Source: an uncultured Eubacteriales bacterium (lineage in GTDB: Bacteria > Bacillota > Clostridia > Christensenellales > Borkfalkiaceae). From it: a stretch of 64,000 nucleotides of DNA. Shown here one piece after another: positions 16,552 through 24,956 of this stretch. Each line of letters begins with the position of its first letter. Position 1 is the first letter of the stretch. A program made the translations under genes and the position numbers. Location of the stretch: assembly GCA_905209085.1 (NCBI GenBank), contig CAJLRM010000001.1:641069-705068 (forward strand), read 5' to 3'. The notes under the pieces were generated by a model. That model had not been told where the DNA came from and did not search any database. It saw only the letters and a list, made by a program, of their open reading frames with translations.

Positions 16552-17322
16552 TCAAGCCTTCGTCGGCTTCTGTTTGCCCGTGGAGTCTATCGCGTAATTT
16601 TCCCGATAGATAAGCTCGCCGATGGGGACGAACTCATAGCCGCGGTTTTGCAGGGTCGAAAAGATCAGGGGAAGCGCCTCCGCCGTATGCAGCCCGTTAT
16701 TGTGGCAGAGAATGATGGAGCCGGGCTTGACGCCGTTGATGACGCGCATGGCGATGTCGGTGGCGGAAAGATTTTTCCAATCCAGCGAATCCACGTCCCA
16801 CTGAATGGGATAAATGCCCATCGAATTGGCGGTGTCGATGAGGAGATTGTCGTAATCGCCGTAGGGCGGTCGGAAAAGCTCCACTTTCTTGCCCGTCACG
16901 GCGGTGATCGCCGCGGAGGAGGATTCCAGCTCGGAACGGATCTCGCTTTCGCTCTGCTTGCTCATATAGGAGTGCGTCTTGCTGTGCGTGCCGATCTCGT
17001 GTCCCGCCTCGTCGATCTTTTTGACGTATTCGGGATACTTTTCCGTCCAAAACTGCACCATAAAGAAGGTGCAGCGAACGTTGCTGCGCTCCATTTCCCG
17101 AAGCAGATCGTCGGTGTGTTCGGTGCCCCAGGCACAGTCGAAAGAGATGGAAATTTTCTTTTCCTCTTTCTCGACAGAGTAAATGGGAAGCGACCTTGCG
17201 GTGGTGATCGCGCTCACCGCATAGCTTCCCACTTCGCGCATCACCCACATCACGGCCAAAGCCAGCGCGAGCAACGCCGCCCCTCCTAAAAAGCGTTTTG
17301 CCTTGAAACAGATTATTTTCAT
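16552..17322 (-). CDS. pdaB: PdaB-like polysaccharide deacetylase
   Basis: The 256-residue protein has one N-terminal membrane anchor (FLGGAALLALALAVMWVM) and an external NodB/CE4 domain. Motifs are SFDCAWGTEHT (motif 1), HSKTHSYM (metal histidines), RPPYGDYD (motif 3), LDWK and ILCHNN. Motif 1 has Cys where classical CE4 enzymes have the metal-binding second Asp; sporulation PdaB-type proteins also depart from the TFDD consensus there. Length matches PdaB, needed for the spore cortex in Bacillus. Start ATG 17322 lies inside one arm of an exact inverted repeat, with the GAGG ribosome site just outside the arm. Confidence 0.9.
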   Translation of the reverse strand: MKIICFKAKRFLGGAALLALALAVMWVMREVGSYAVSAITTARSLPIYSVEKEEKKISISFDCAWGTEHTDDLLREMERSNVRCTFFMVQFWTEKYPEYVKKIDEAGHEIGTHSKTHSYMSKQSESEIRSELESSSAAITAVTGKKVELFRPPYGDYDNLLIDTANSMGIYPIQWDVDSLDWKNLSATDIAMRVINGVKPGSIILCHNNGLHTAEALPLIFSTLQNRGYEFVPIGELIYRENYAIDSTGKQKPTKA

Positions 17323-17329
17323 TCGATAC
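17301..17329 (-). repeat. Inverted repeat, right copy (IR2)
   Basis: Exact reverse complement of 16321-16349. It covers the first seven codons of the deacetylase gene plus seven bases upstream. Immediately outside it (17330-17336) lies the GAGG that serves as ribosome site in the present orientation. Confidence 0.95.
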
Positions 17330-18216
17330 CTCAATGCTACCAAATTTCATCGGTCGGAAAATAGCGAGTCGCAACGAAAAATGTCTTATTTTGTCGTTTC
17401 TCCGTCTGCTGTCACAATTTTGTCACGGCGCCTTTCTCCGCCCGGTGCCGTTTTTCCCTTTCCTTGTTTTATTCTATGGACGAACTGCCGAGATTATGAC
17501 AAAAGAAAGGCGGCGCGCGTCCCCCTTTTTCCGCTCGCCGGATTTTCTTTGAAACGGCTTCCCGTCCGTACGGCGATTAAGGCGGTTTTTCACGCGTTTT
17601 TGTTTTGCGGCGATAGGGCGGTTTTTCCCTCCCTTTTTTCTAAATCATGGTTTTTCGCGGCTTTATTCTTTTAGCGTACCGCCCTTTCTCTTCGTTTTTT
17701 TCGCTGCCGGCAGACTTTTTTATGCGACTTTTCAAACGATCGCGTAAAATTTCCCCGCCGTTTTTTGGCAATTCCGCATTTTCCCCGTTTCTTTTCTCTT
17801 TCTTTCGTTTTTTCCTCGTCCGTACCCTTTCCCTTGCCGCTCGCTTTTTCTCTTTCCGTCCACGCTCCCTTGCCTCTCGCGTCTTCTCTTTTCATCCATT
17901 CTCCTTTCTCCGCTCGCTTTTTCTTTCCGTAAGAATGAAAGAAGCCCTCTCCCTTTCGACGCCCGACCCGATCGCCCCGCTCGTCCTCTTTATGCCTTCC
18001 CTTTTCCTTATCAAATTTTCCGCTTTTCAATCTAAAAAATTATTTCCGTATAAAATGCTCTCCGCCTGCGCTTTTCAAAGGCGATTTTTTTCTCTTCCTT
18101 TTTTTCGCCGGCCGTTCTTTTCATGCAAAACGCTTCTTTACAACGCTTTCAAGATTCTCTTTTCCCCGCCGAAACCGGCGCGCTTGCGACCGAAGAAAAA
18201 ATCCCCCTTCAAACGC
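17330..18216. other. Non-coding, strongly pyrimidine-rich region
   Basis: About 880 bases with one strand extremely rich in C and T (best at 17580-18130). The open frames on either strand encode only Phe/Ser/Leu-rich or Lys/Arg/Glu-rich low-complexity peptide with no SD, so I do not call genes. Repeated CTCGCTTTTTCTTTCCG-like tracts are seen. No terminator for the flanking divergent genes is needed here. Confidence 0.6.
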
Positions 18217-18274
18217 TTGACAGGCAATCTCCCCGTGTGATATGATATATTCGTATTTAGACGGTTATCTAAAT
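18217..18274 (+). promoter_or_regulatory. Promoter and operator of the sdpR operon
   Basis: TTGACA (18217-18222) and TATGAT (18241-18246), 18-base spacer. Just downstream lies a perfect 7-bp inverted repeat, ATTTAGA-N6-TCTAAAT (18255-18274). It is well placed to be the autorepression site of the ArsR-type regulator encoded next. Confidence 0.88.
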
Positions 18275-18301
18275 AAACATTTTTAAAGGAGGCGAAAGGG
18301 A

Positions 18302-18763
18302 TTGCGGGACGTTTGGGAAGCGATGAGCGACAAGACGCGGCGGGAAATACTCTCCATGCTGAAAGAACGGAATTTAAGCGCCGGAGAGATCGCGGACAAA
18401 TTCAATCTCACCAAGGCGACCGTTTCTCACCATCTTTCCGTACTGAAAGCGGCGGGATTGGTAGACGCGGAAAAGCACGCGCAGACCGTCGTCTATTCTC
18501 TCAACATGACCGTTTTTCAATCTTTTTTGCTGACGGTCAACGCTTTTTTCTCCGATAAGAATTTTCAGGGGAGTACGGGGTACAAGGACTCCCCTCGGCA
18601 GCGCTCCGCCGCGGAGCGCGAAAACGAGCCTTCGTTTTTTGACGAATTGCCGCCCGTCGCGGAGGCGAATGCCTCTCCGCCGACGAAATGCGCACTCCGT
18701 TCGCCCGAAACGGAGGCGAGCGCCGAGCCGACCGACCTGACCGTAAAGGAGGCAAGCACATGA
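18302..18763 (+). CDS. sdpR: ArsR-family repressor, SdpR-like
   Basis: The 153-residue protein starts with TTG at 18302, ten bases after AAAGGAGG, giving the canonical beginning MRDVWEAMSDKTRREILSML. The winged HTH spans about 1-85 (LSAGEIADKFNLTKATVSHHLSVLKAAGLVDAEK). No arsenic-type CxC metal site is present. The last 65 residues are charged, probably disordered, and unusual in length. Its stop overlaps the start of sdpI as ATGA. In Bacillus, SdpR represses sdpRI and is sequestered by SdpI when toxin is present; the same circuit is likely here and is supported by the operator at 18255. Confidence 0.9.
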   Translation: MRDVWEAMSDKTRREILSMLKERNLSAGEIADKFNLTKATVSHHLSVLKAAGLVDAEKHAQTVVYSLNMTVFQSFLLTVNAFFSDKNFQGSTGYKDSPRQRSAAERENEPSFFDELPPVAEANASPPTKCALRSPETEASAEPTDLTVKEAST

Positions 18764-19536
18764 ACGCGCGGACAAACGGCGAAAAGGGGACTTATCCCTT
18801 CGTTTTGCTGATGCTGACCCTTCTGAATATGGCGGCGGGCATGGTTTTCATCTCCCTTCTGCCCGACAGGGTGGCGGTGCACTTCAACGCCGCTTTCGAA
18901 GCGGATCGGTTGGGGTCGCCTTGGCAATATTTCTTTTTCTTTCTCTTCCCGCCCCTCGTCGCCGCGGGGTTAATCTTCGAAAGCCGACGTCGGGGACAAA
19001 AGGTGAAAAACCGCAAGCCCCTCAGAATCATGCTCACATTTATCGCGGTTCTGCTCGCCTATATCGGCTGGCTGATGATCGGCTGGTGCGGCAGAACGCC
19101 CGAATTGGGGCAGAAAGCGGAAGCCCCTCTCTATATTCTCGTCTGTGTCCCGCTCGGACTGATGTTCGTCGTCTTCGGAAACTATCTGCCCGTCGTCAAG
19201 CGCAACGGCACCCTGGGCATCAAGACGCCCGCTACTTTGGCGAGCGATTACGTATGGGCGCAGACGCACCGAGTAATGGGCAAGGTGTGGATGGGAATCG
19301 GCGCGGGAGAAATCCTCTGCGCGTTTGTCGACACTTTCGCGGGCACGCAGTTTGTTTCTTTCGCATGGCTGATGTCAGGCGTGTTCTCGTCGTTCGCCGT
19401 CGTGCCTTTCGTCACGGCGCGCTTCAAAAGACGGGAGGAGGAACTTTTTGCCGCATCGCGGGAAGCCGGGAATCCCGCCCCGCATACGGACGAAAACAAA
19501 ACAACGCAAGAATGTCCGCACTCAAAGCGGAAATAA
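18760..19536 (+). CDS. sdpI: SdpI-family membrane immunity/sensor protein
   Basis: The 258-residue membrane protein has about seven hydrophobic segments. It carries the SdpI/YhfL signatures LPDRVAVHFNAAFEADRLGSPW near the N-terminus and KRNGTLGIKTPATLASDYVWAQTHRVMGK in the second half. SdpI gives immunity to the SDP cannibalism toxin and senses it by binding SdpR. It overlaps sdpR by four bases (ATGA) and is 14 bases before the ABC ATPase gene. The hydrophilic tail of about 35 residues is variable. With NatAB behind it, the operon looks like a peptide-stress defence module. Confidence 0.9.
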   Translation: MNARTNGEKGTYPFVLLMLTLLNMAAGMVFISLLPDRVAVHFNAAFEADRLGSPWQYFFFFLFPPLVAAGLIFESRRRGQKVKNRKPLRIMLTFIAVLLAYIGWLMIGWCGRTPELGQKAEAPLYILVCVPLGLMFVVFGNYLPVVKRNGTLGIKTPATLASDYVWAQTHRVMGKVWMGIGAGEILCAFVDTFAGTQFVSFAWLMSGVFSSFAVVPFVTARFKRREEELFAASREAGNPAPHTDENKTTQECPHSKRK

Positions 19537-19550
19537 TATAAGGAGAACTT

Positions 19551-20426
19551 ATGGAAAATCAGAAATTCAATGCTTCGGCGGAACCTTTTTCGGAGCTGTC
19601 GGAGGGACGGGACGCGCCCGTTTCCCCCGCGGAGGAATCCGACTCCAAAGAGAACGTGCTGATCGCCGCAAACCTCAAAAAGACCTTTAAGCTGTCCGCA
19701 AAGCAGCGCAAGATAGAAAAGACGCCGCTGAGAGAGAAAGTCGCGGTCAACGGTCTTTCTTTTAAAGCCAAACGCGGGGAGATCTACGGACTGTTAGGTC
19801 CCAACGGCGCGGGCAAGACCACGACGCTGCGGATGTTAGCCACTCTCATCAAGCCCGACGCGGGGGACGCGGTCATCAACGGGTACAGCATCGTAAAACA
19901 GCCCGACAAAGTGCGTTCGCAGATCGGATTTTTGACCAGCGAATTGAAGCCCGACGACTTTTTCACGCCCAGCTATATCTTCGATTTTTTCAGCGAACTG
20001 CAAAATATCCCTATCCAGGTAAGGGACGAGCGCAAAGCGATGCTCTTTTCGCGCTTCGGGATCGATAAATTCGCCGAAACGAAAATCGCGGATCTGTCCA
20101 CGGGCATGAAACAAAAAACGTCCATCGCCGTTTCTCTCGTACACGACCCCGAATTTATTATTTTCGACGAGCCGACCAACGGATTGGACGTTTTAACGGC
20201 AAAATCCGTCACCGACTTTTTGGTGGAATTGAAAAACGAGGGCAAGACCATCCTCTTGTCGACGCATATTTTCTCTTTGGTAGAAAAGATCTGCGACCGA
20301 GTCGGCGTCATCGTCGACGGCAAGATGGCGGCGGAGGACACGGTGAAAAATCTCACGCGGGAAAAAGGTCTGGAAGACGTTTTCTTCGATATTTACGCGG
20401 ATTCGAAAGGAGGAGAGAGCATATGA
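19551..20426 (+). CDS. natA: ABC transporter ATP-binding protein, NatA-like
   Basis: The 291-residue ATPase has Walker A GPNGAGKTT (about 83-91), signature LSTGMKQK, Walker B FIIFDEPTNGLD and the switch histidine in STHIF. An extra acidic N-terminal segment of about 40 residues precedes the domain, and an insert (KLSAKQRKIEKTPLREK) follows the first strand, as in NatA-type sodium/peptide exporters. It overlaps the permease gene by ATGA. Substrate is not determined by sequence; sodium or peptide export is most likely given SdpI upstream. Confidence 0.92.
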   Translation: MENQKFNASAEPFSELSEGRDAPVSPAEESDSKENVLIAANLKKTFKLSAKQRKIEKTPLREKVAVNGLSFKAKRGEIYGLLGPNGAGKTTTLRMLATLIKPDAGDAVINGYSIVKQPDKVRSQIGFLTSELKPDDFFTPSYIFDFFSELQNIPIQVRDERKAMLFSRFGIDKFAETKIADLSTGMKQKTSIAVSLVHDPEFIIFDEPTNGLDVLTAKSVTDFLVELKNEGKTILLSTHIFSLVEKICDRVGVIVDGKMAAEDTVKNLTREKGLEDVFFDIYADSKGGESI

Positions 20427-21589
20427 AAAACATCTGGACGATCATGAAAAAGGAGTTTTCACGCTTCTTTAAGGACAAAAGACTGGTGCTGGCGCTCGTC
20501 CTGCCCGGCATACTCATCTATCTCATTTATTCCTTTCTCGGCAACGGGATTTTTTCCAAGCTCGGCGGCACGGACGAAAATTACGTCTACCAAATCTACA
20601 CGGCGAATATGCCCGAAGCCTTCCAAGAGCCTTTTTCCAAGACGGACAAGATCGAGCTTCACGCTATTTCCTCCGAAGAGGCAAACGCCGTGAAGGATAA
20701 GGTGGCAGACAAAGACACCGACCTTTTGGTCGTGTTCCCCGACGACTTCGAGGAAGCTTACGAAGCCGTAAAAAACGGCACGTCGGAAACTTATCCGCAG
20801 GTGCAGTTATACTATAATACGACGAGGACGGAAGGCTCGCAGGCATACGCGCTCTTTTCCACCCTCATCTCCGAATTTCAACAGGAAGTGAATCCCTACT
20901 TCTTAGCCGTCCCGCAGGATCTCGCCACGGCAAAGGATACGACGGGCATGATTTTCTCCATGATCGCGCCCATGCTGGTGCTCATGTTCCTGTTTTCCGG
21001 GTGTATGGCGGTGGCGCCCGAATCGATTGCGGGCGAAAAGGAACGCGGCACGTTTGCGACTATGCTGGTCACGCCGGTCAAGCGCAGCCATATCGCCGTC
21101 GGGAAGATCATTTCCCTGAGCGTTCTCTCCCTCATCAGCGGCCTTTGCAGCTTTTTGGGGCTGATCCTCTCCCTGCCCAAACTGATGGGCGGCATGGAGG
21201 GCATCAGCGCAAGCGTGTATTCCGCAGGCTCCTATCTGATGCTGCTCGGAATCATTCTCTCCTCCGTGCTCGTCATCGTGTCTTTGATTTCCGTCGTTTC
21301 CGCGCTCGCCAAGAGCGTCAAGGAGGCCGCCAATATGATCGGACCGATGATGATCCTCGTCATGCTGCTCGGCGTGAGCACCATGTTCTCCTCGGGCGCG
21401 GTCGGCTCCTTCTTCTGGTATCTGATTCCGCTCTACAACAGCGCCCGAGCCATGAGCGGCATTTTCTCCTTCGCGGCTTCGCCCGTCGCGGTATTCATCA
21501 CCATCGGGGCAAACGTCGCGGCGGCAGTGCTTCTCGCTTTTGCGCTCGCCAAGATGTTCGACAACGAAAAAATCATGTTCAACAAATAA
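20423..21589 (+). CDS. natB: ABC transporter permease, NatB-like (ABC-2 type)
   Basis: The 388-residue protein has one N-terminal segment (LVLALVLPGILIYLIYSFLG) and a large external loop of about 140 residues. Five or six segments follow toward the C-terminus, including SMIAPMLVLMFLFSGCMAVAPESIAGEKERGTFATMLVTPV, whose EKERGT motif is typical of ABC-2 permeases. It is the membrane partner of the preceding ATPase and the last gene of the sdpR operon, followed by a terminator. Confidence 0.92.
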   Translation: MKNIWTIMKKEFSRFFKDKRLVLALVLPGILIYLIYSFLGNGIFSKLGGTDENYVYQIYTANMPEAFQEPFSKTDKIELHAISSEEANAVKDKVADKDTDLLVVFPDDFEEAYEAVKNGTSETYPQVQLYYNTTRTEGSQAYALFSTLISEFQQEVNPYFLAVPQDLATAKDTTGMIFSMIAPMLVLMFLFSGCMAVAPESIAGEKERGTFATMLVTPVKRSHIAVGKIISLSVLSLISGLCSFLGLILSLPKLMGGMEGISASVYSAGSYLMLLGIILSSVLVIVSLISVVSALAKSVKEAANMIGPMMILVMLLGVSTMFSSGAVGSFFWYLIPLYNSARAMSGIFSFAASPVAVFITIGANVAAAVLLAFALAKMFDNEKIMFNK

Positions 21590-21594
21590 TTTAC

Positions 21595-21621
21595 GAAAGC
21601 GCCTTTCCGGGGGCGCTTTCC
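21595..21621 (+). terminator. Terminator of the sdpR-natB operon
   Basis: Hairpin GAAAGCGCC / GGGCGCTTTC followed by CTTTTCC, six bases past the natB stop. Confidence 0.85.
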
Positions 21622-21656
21622 TTTTCCCCATCATAAAGGCCCTCTATTATTTTTGA

Positions 21657-21755
21657 CAAAAACACACGCCTCCCATCTGCGGCAAAAACACACACCTTCC
21701 CTCTGTGACAAAAACACACGCCTTCCCTCTGCGGCAAAAACACACGCCTTTCGCC
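21657..21755. repeat. 26-bp tandem repeat, 3.8 copies
   Basis: Units begin at 21657, 21683, 21709 and 21735 with the core CAAAAACACACGCCT. They differ by one to three bases. No gene covers them. The rest of the 21756-22362 gap is pyrimidine-rich and holds nothing else I recognise. Confidence 0.92.
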
Positions 21756-22362
21756 TAAATTTTTCGCCGCCGCAGGGTTTAAAATTTCGCCCGACGGACG
21801 CACTTCCCCGCATGGAAGCGTTCCGCCGGTCCCCACATTGCCTTCTTTTGAAAGGGCGATTTTGTCTACACACCGATTTCTTCCCTTTTTATAACGGCGG
21901 CGAACGGTATGGACCATAAAACTTCCGCATTTTCTTAAACATCCTTTGATACCCTCTATACCCCTCCTCGTTTGATTTACTATGTCGCAACGAATTCTCT
22001 TTCGCCGCCTTGCGTTCTATAAGCTACATTTATTTTATTCCCCGTACTTTTTCACACCAAAACGCACTTCCTCGTTTACTGTATCATAAAAGCCCTTACA
22101 TTTCTTTCCCTTGCGACTCTGATAATTCAAAGGCTTTACGCCAAGTCCCCGCAAAAAGTATTCTGCGCAAAATTCGGCGGCAATCTGCCCTAAAAAGCCG
22201 GTTCTTTACCCGATTCTTTACGCAACGAATCTTGCGCTTTCTTTACCATATCCGCCCGCGTCAAAATGGCAAAGGGTAAAAAACACGTTTTCGCCGTCGG
22301 ATTTTATTTGCACGCAGACAAAAAACAAAAGCGAAATTTCCCCCGCAAAAGGAGCAACTGCC

Positions 22363-22757
22363 ATGCAAGCCTATCAATTTTTAAAAGAATGCGGCACCTT
22401 TTGGGTGACGACGGTCGATAAAGGCCGTCCCGCCTCCCGACCTTTCGGAGCCGTGATGGAACGCGGCGGCGAATTGTATATATCTCCACCTCCGCCACAA
22501 AAGCAGTCTATAAGCAGTTGAAAACAAATCCCGCCGTTCAGCTCACGGCGATAAAACCGGGTACGCGCGAATGGATACGCATCGACGGAGAGGCGGTAGA
22601 AACGTCCGATCTCGATGCAAAGGCGCAGATGTTAAAGGACTGCCCCCGCCTGCGCCGCTATTATTCGTCGCCCGACGCCGAGGGATTCGCGCTTTTTCGT
22701 ATCGCAAAAAGCGCCGCCCTTGCGTGTACGGAGGAAGGGAAATTTCCGCTCGATTAA
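22363..22757 (+). pseudogene. Pyridoxamine-phosphate-oxidase-like flavoprotein, frameshifted
   Basis: From ATG 22363 (SD AAAAGGAG) the frame reads a typical split-barrel flavin-binding start: YQFLKECGTFWVTTVDKGRPASRPFG, then ERGGELYIS. At about 22484 the reading shifts: two extra bases in TCTCC break the frame. The expected continuation (TSATKAVYKQLKTNPAVQLTAI, then REWIRIDGEAVE through EEGKFPLD) is present in the next frame until the stop at 22757. Together the parts make a complete protein of about 130 residues. It is either a recent pseudogene or a sequencing error in an intact gene. Confidence 0.85.
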
Positions 22758-22956
22758 AAAAGTTTTTTGTTTTCCTTTGTTCGGCTCAGCCCTGCCCCCG
22801 CCATATGAAAAAAAATTTTGTCGTCCGCCCTTTCTTCTCCTTTTCGAAAAAAGCCGCTTTTTGGCTAACGGCAACTTCTTTAAGCCCCAAATTTCAAACC
22901 GATTTTCGCACCTATTAAAAATTTTATAAGCCTTATGCAGGCAAAAAGAGAAACGC

Positions 22957-23712
22957 ATGAATATCATCGACGTAACCAAAGAAAATTTGCAACAAGAACA
23001 CATCTGCTGCGCCATCTCCAACAATAAAGACTGTCAGGTCGCCTCAAAAAAGCAATGGCTTTCCGAGCGTTTCGAAGACGGACTCGTCTTTAAAAAAGGG
23101 GACGTGCGCGGGAAGTGTTTTATCGAATATCTCCCCGCGGAAAAAGCCTGGGCGCCCGTCGACGCGGACGGATATACGTATATCGACTGTCTGTGGGTGG
23201 CAGGTCAATTTCAAGGCGGGGGAAACGCCCGCCTGTTATTGAGCGAATGCATCCGGGACAGCAAATCGCAAGGCAAAAAAGGAATTGTCGCCCTCTCCTC
23301 AAAAAAGAAGCGCCCTTTTCTCTCGGACGGGGGCTTTTTAAGACATTTCGGCTTTCAAACCGCCGATGAAGCCGCGCCCTATTTTGAGCTTTTGTATCTT
23401 CCCTTTTCCGAAAACGCGCCGATTCCCCGCTTTAAGCCGCACGTCAAAACGCCTCGCGCCGAGGGAACGGGTTTCCTTCTCTATTATACCCATCAATGCC
23501 CTTTTACCGCGAAATACGCGCCTTTGCTCCAATCCATAGCGGCGGCGAAAGGGATTCCTTTCAAAGCCGTTCGATTCGAGTCCGCCGAGCAGGCACAGGC
23601 GGCGCCCACGCCCTTTACCACGTACGCCCTCTTTTATAACGGCGAGTTTCTGACTCACGAAATTTTATCCGAAAAACGTTTCGAAAAGATTTTGGAAGAA
23701 AAAGGTTTTTAA
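22957..23712 (+). CDS. YoaP-like protein: GNAT acetyltransferase plus thioredoxin-like domain
   Basis: The 251-residue protein has an N-terminal GNAT-type domain (about 1-150, with YIDCLWVAGQFQGGGNARLLLSECI as the acetyl-CoA loop). A C-terminal YoaP domain of about 85 residues starts FLLYYTHQCPFTAKYAPLL, in which CPFT resembles a thioredoxin-fold Cys site with only one cysteine. It likely acetylates a small molecule, substrate unknown. It stands alone, followed by a terminator. Domain order and length fit the YoaP family well. Confidence 0.88.
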   Translation: MNIIDVTKENLQQEHICCAISNNKDCQVASKKQWLSERFEDGLVFKKGDVRGKCFIEYLPAEKAWAPVDADGYTYIDCLWVAGQFQGGGNARLLLSECIRDSKSQGKKGIVALSSKKKRPFLSDGGFLRHFGFQTADEAAPYFELLYLPFSENAPIPRFKPHVKTPRAEGTGFLLYYTHQCPFTAKYAPLLQSIAAAKGIPFKAVRFESAEQAQAAPTPFTTYALFYNGEFLTHEILSEKRFEKILEEKGF

Positions 23713-23747
23713 AAATATTATATAAGAAATACTTATATCAAGTATAA

Positions 23748-23776
23748 AAACGCGCTTTTGAGCGCGTTTCTTTTTG
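23748..23776 (+). terminator. Terminator after the YoaP-like gene
   Basis: Nine-bp arms AAACGCGCT and AGCGCGTTT, loop TTTG, then CTTTTTG. Confidence 0.9.
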
Positions 23777-24195
23777 TCCTTTACCTCTTCCCTGTATTAC
23801 TTCAATTACGAACAAATAAAGGGGCATGAAAAATCTAAGCGCCAATCGATTCGTTTTACTTATATATTTTCCTATCCTCCTTTTTTAAAATCGATAAAAA
23901 ACGCCGACTTTTTCGCTTTAAAAAACGGCGAAGCTTTTTTCAAGAGGCTTCTCCGTTTCAATCGAGATAGATAACGGCAAAATTTGAAAAGAGCGAATCC
24001 TCTTCCCTTCGGGATGATTGACGCAGAGGGTCTGTATAACTTTGCCCTTCAAAGCGAACTTCTATTTTCCCGCGCTTTTCCCGACGAAAAACCTTTTAGC
24101 GTTTTGCCTTTTTGTGTTTTTTTACTTCTTCCAAGAAATTTTTTATAACGAACAGATGAAAAAACGGAGCAAACGAAAAAAAATCTTTATTTCCG

Positions 24196-24224
24196 TTTAC
24201 TTTTTCTCGCGTTTCCTGTATAAT
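24196..24224 (+). promoter_or_regulatory. Promoter of the 24.2-kb small gene, probably giving a leaderless mRNA
   Basis: TTTACT (24196-24201) and a perfect TATAAT (24219-24224), 17-base spacer. The ATG of the small gene starts only six bases after the -10, where transcription normally begins. Confidence 0.7.
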
Positions 24225-24230
24225 GGAAGT

Positions 24231-24488
24231 ATGAAAATCTGGGCAAAATTAATCACCGACGGAAAAATCAAACAACAATTCGTCTACGAAAATCCCGAAA
24301 GGCTTACCTATTCGCACTTTTTCGATTATCTCACCGACATCTGCCACGAGCTGGATATTCCCACGCCCGTACTTTTAAAAACGCATATTTTCAATTTCGC
24401 AAAATTCAATCACGTAAAATTCGTGCAGCGCGATTTCGTCGAATCGCTCGATTACGATCAGCTCTTTCTCGAAAATATCGTCTTATAA
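24231..24488 (+). CDS. Conserved small protein of unknown function
   Basis: This 85-residue protein (MKIWAKLITDGKIKQ, then the conserved-looking DYLTDICHELDIPTPVLLKTHI and FVQRDFVESLDYDQL) resembles a widespread clostridial family of about 90 residues with no assigned function. It has no signal peptide, membrane segment or cysteine motif. There is no SD. The only good promoter lies six bases before the ATG, so translation may be leaderless. Longer in-frame starts exist upstream (as far as 24018) but would encode Phe/Lys-rich low-complexity sequence across the promoter, which I reject. Confidence 0.75.
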   Translation: MKIWAKLITDGKIKQQFVYENPERLTYSHFFDYLTDICHELDIPTPVLLKTHIFNFAKFNHVKFVQRDFVESLDYDQLFLENIVL

Positions 24489-24756
24489 CGAAAACTATAA
24501 GTATTGATTATATAAAACAAGCAGCTTAAACGGCGCAAAAATCGAAAAAACTCAAATCAAAAAAAGCCGCGCGACTTGCCGGGGGGACAAAAACAGATCG
24601 TTGCCGACGAAAGAACGGCGCCTGTTCGACGAAAAAGTTGTTTTTTTAAAGGGCAAATTTGCGGAGTCGTTATAAAATAAAGCCCTTACAAAAAAACAAA
24701 AAGCCGTTTTTAGGCATCGACAAACGCGGCGTCCACGGCGGAAAACAAATCGCCCT

Positions 24757-24830
24757 CCCTTTGAGGCGAATCCCAATCTCGCCCGCGCTCTCCCTTTGAG
24801 GTTAATCCAAATTTTGCCCGCGCTCTCCCT
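24757..24830. repeat. 35-bp tandem repeat, two copies
   Basis: Two units beginning CCCTTTGAGG and ending GCCCGCGCTCT, at 24757 and 24792, followed by CCCT. They lie in the gap 24489-24956, which otherwise shows no gene. Confidence 0.85.
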
Positions 24831-24956
24831 GTTCGTCGCCTCCGCCGGCACGCCGTCCGCAGCGAGCGCGGCCTGAACGCATAGCGCGGCGCCGCAATAC
24901 AGTTTTTATTTGTCAAAAAAGAACTCTACACCATCATTTTCCAAGGAGGCAGCCCC

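Noticed and set aside
17647..18240. 197-codon plus-strand frame and an opposing 119-codon frame
   Set aside because: Both are low-complexity products of a C/T-rich strand (Phe/Ser/Leu or Lys/Arg/Glu only), without SD or protein-like pattern.
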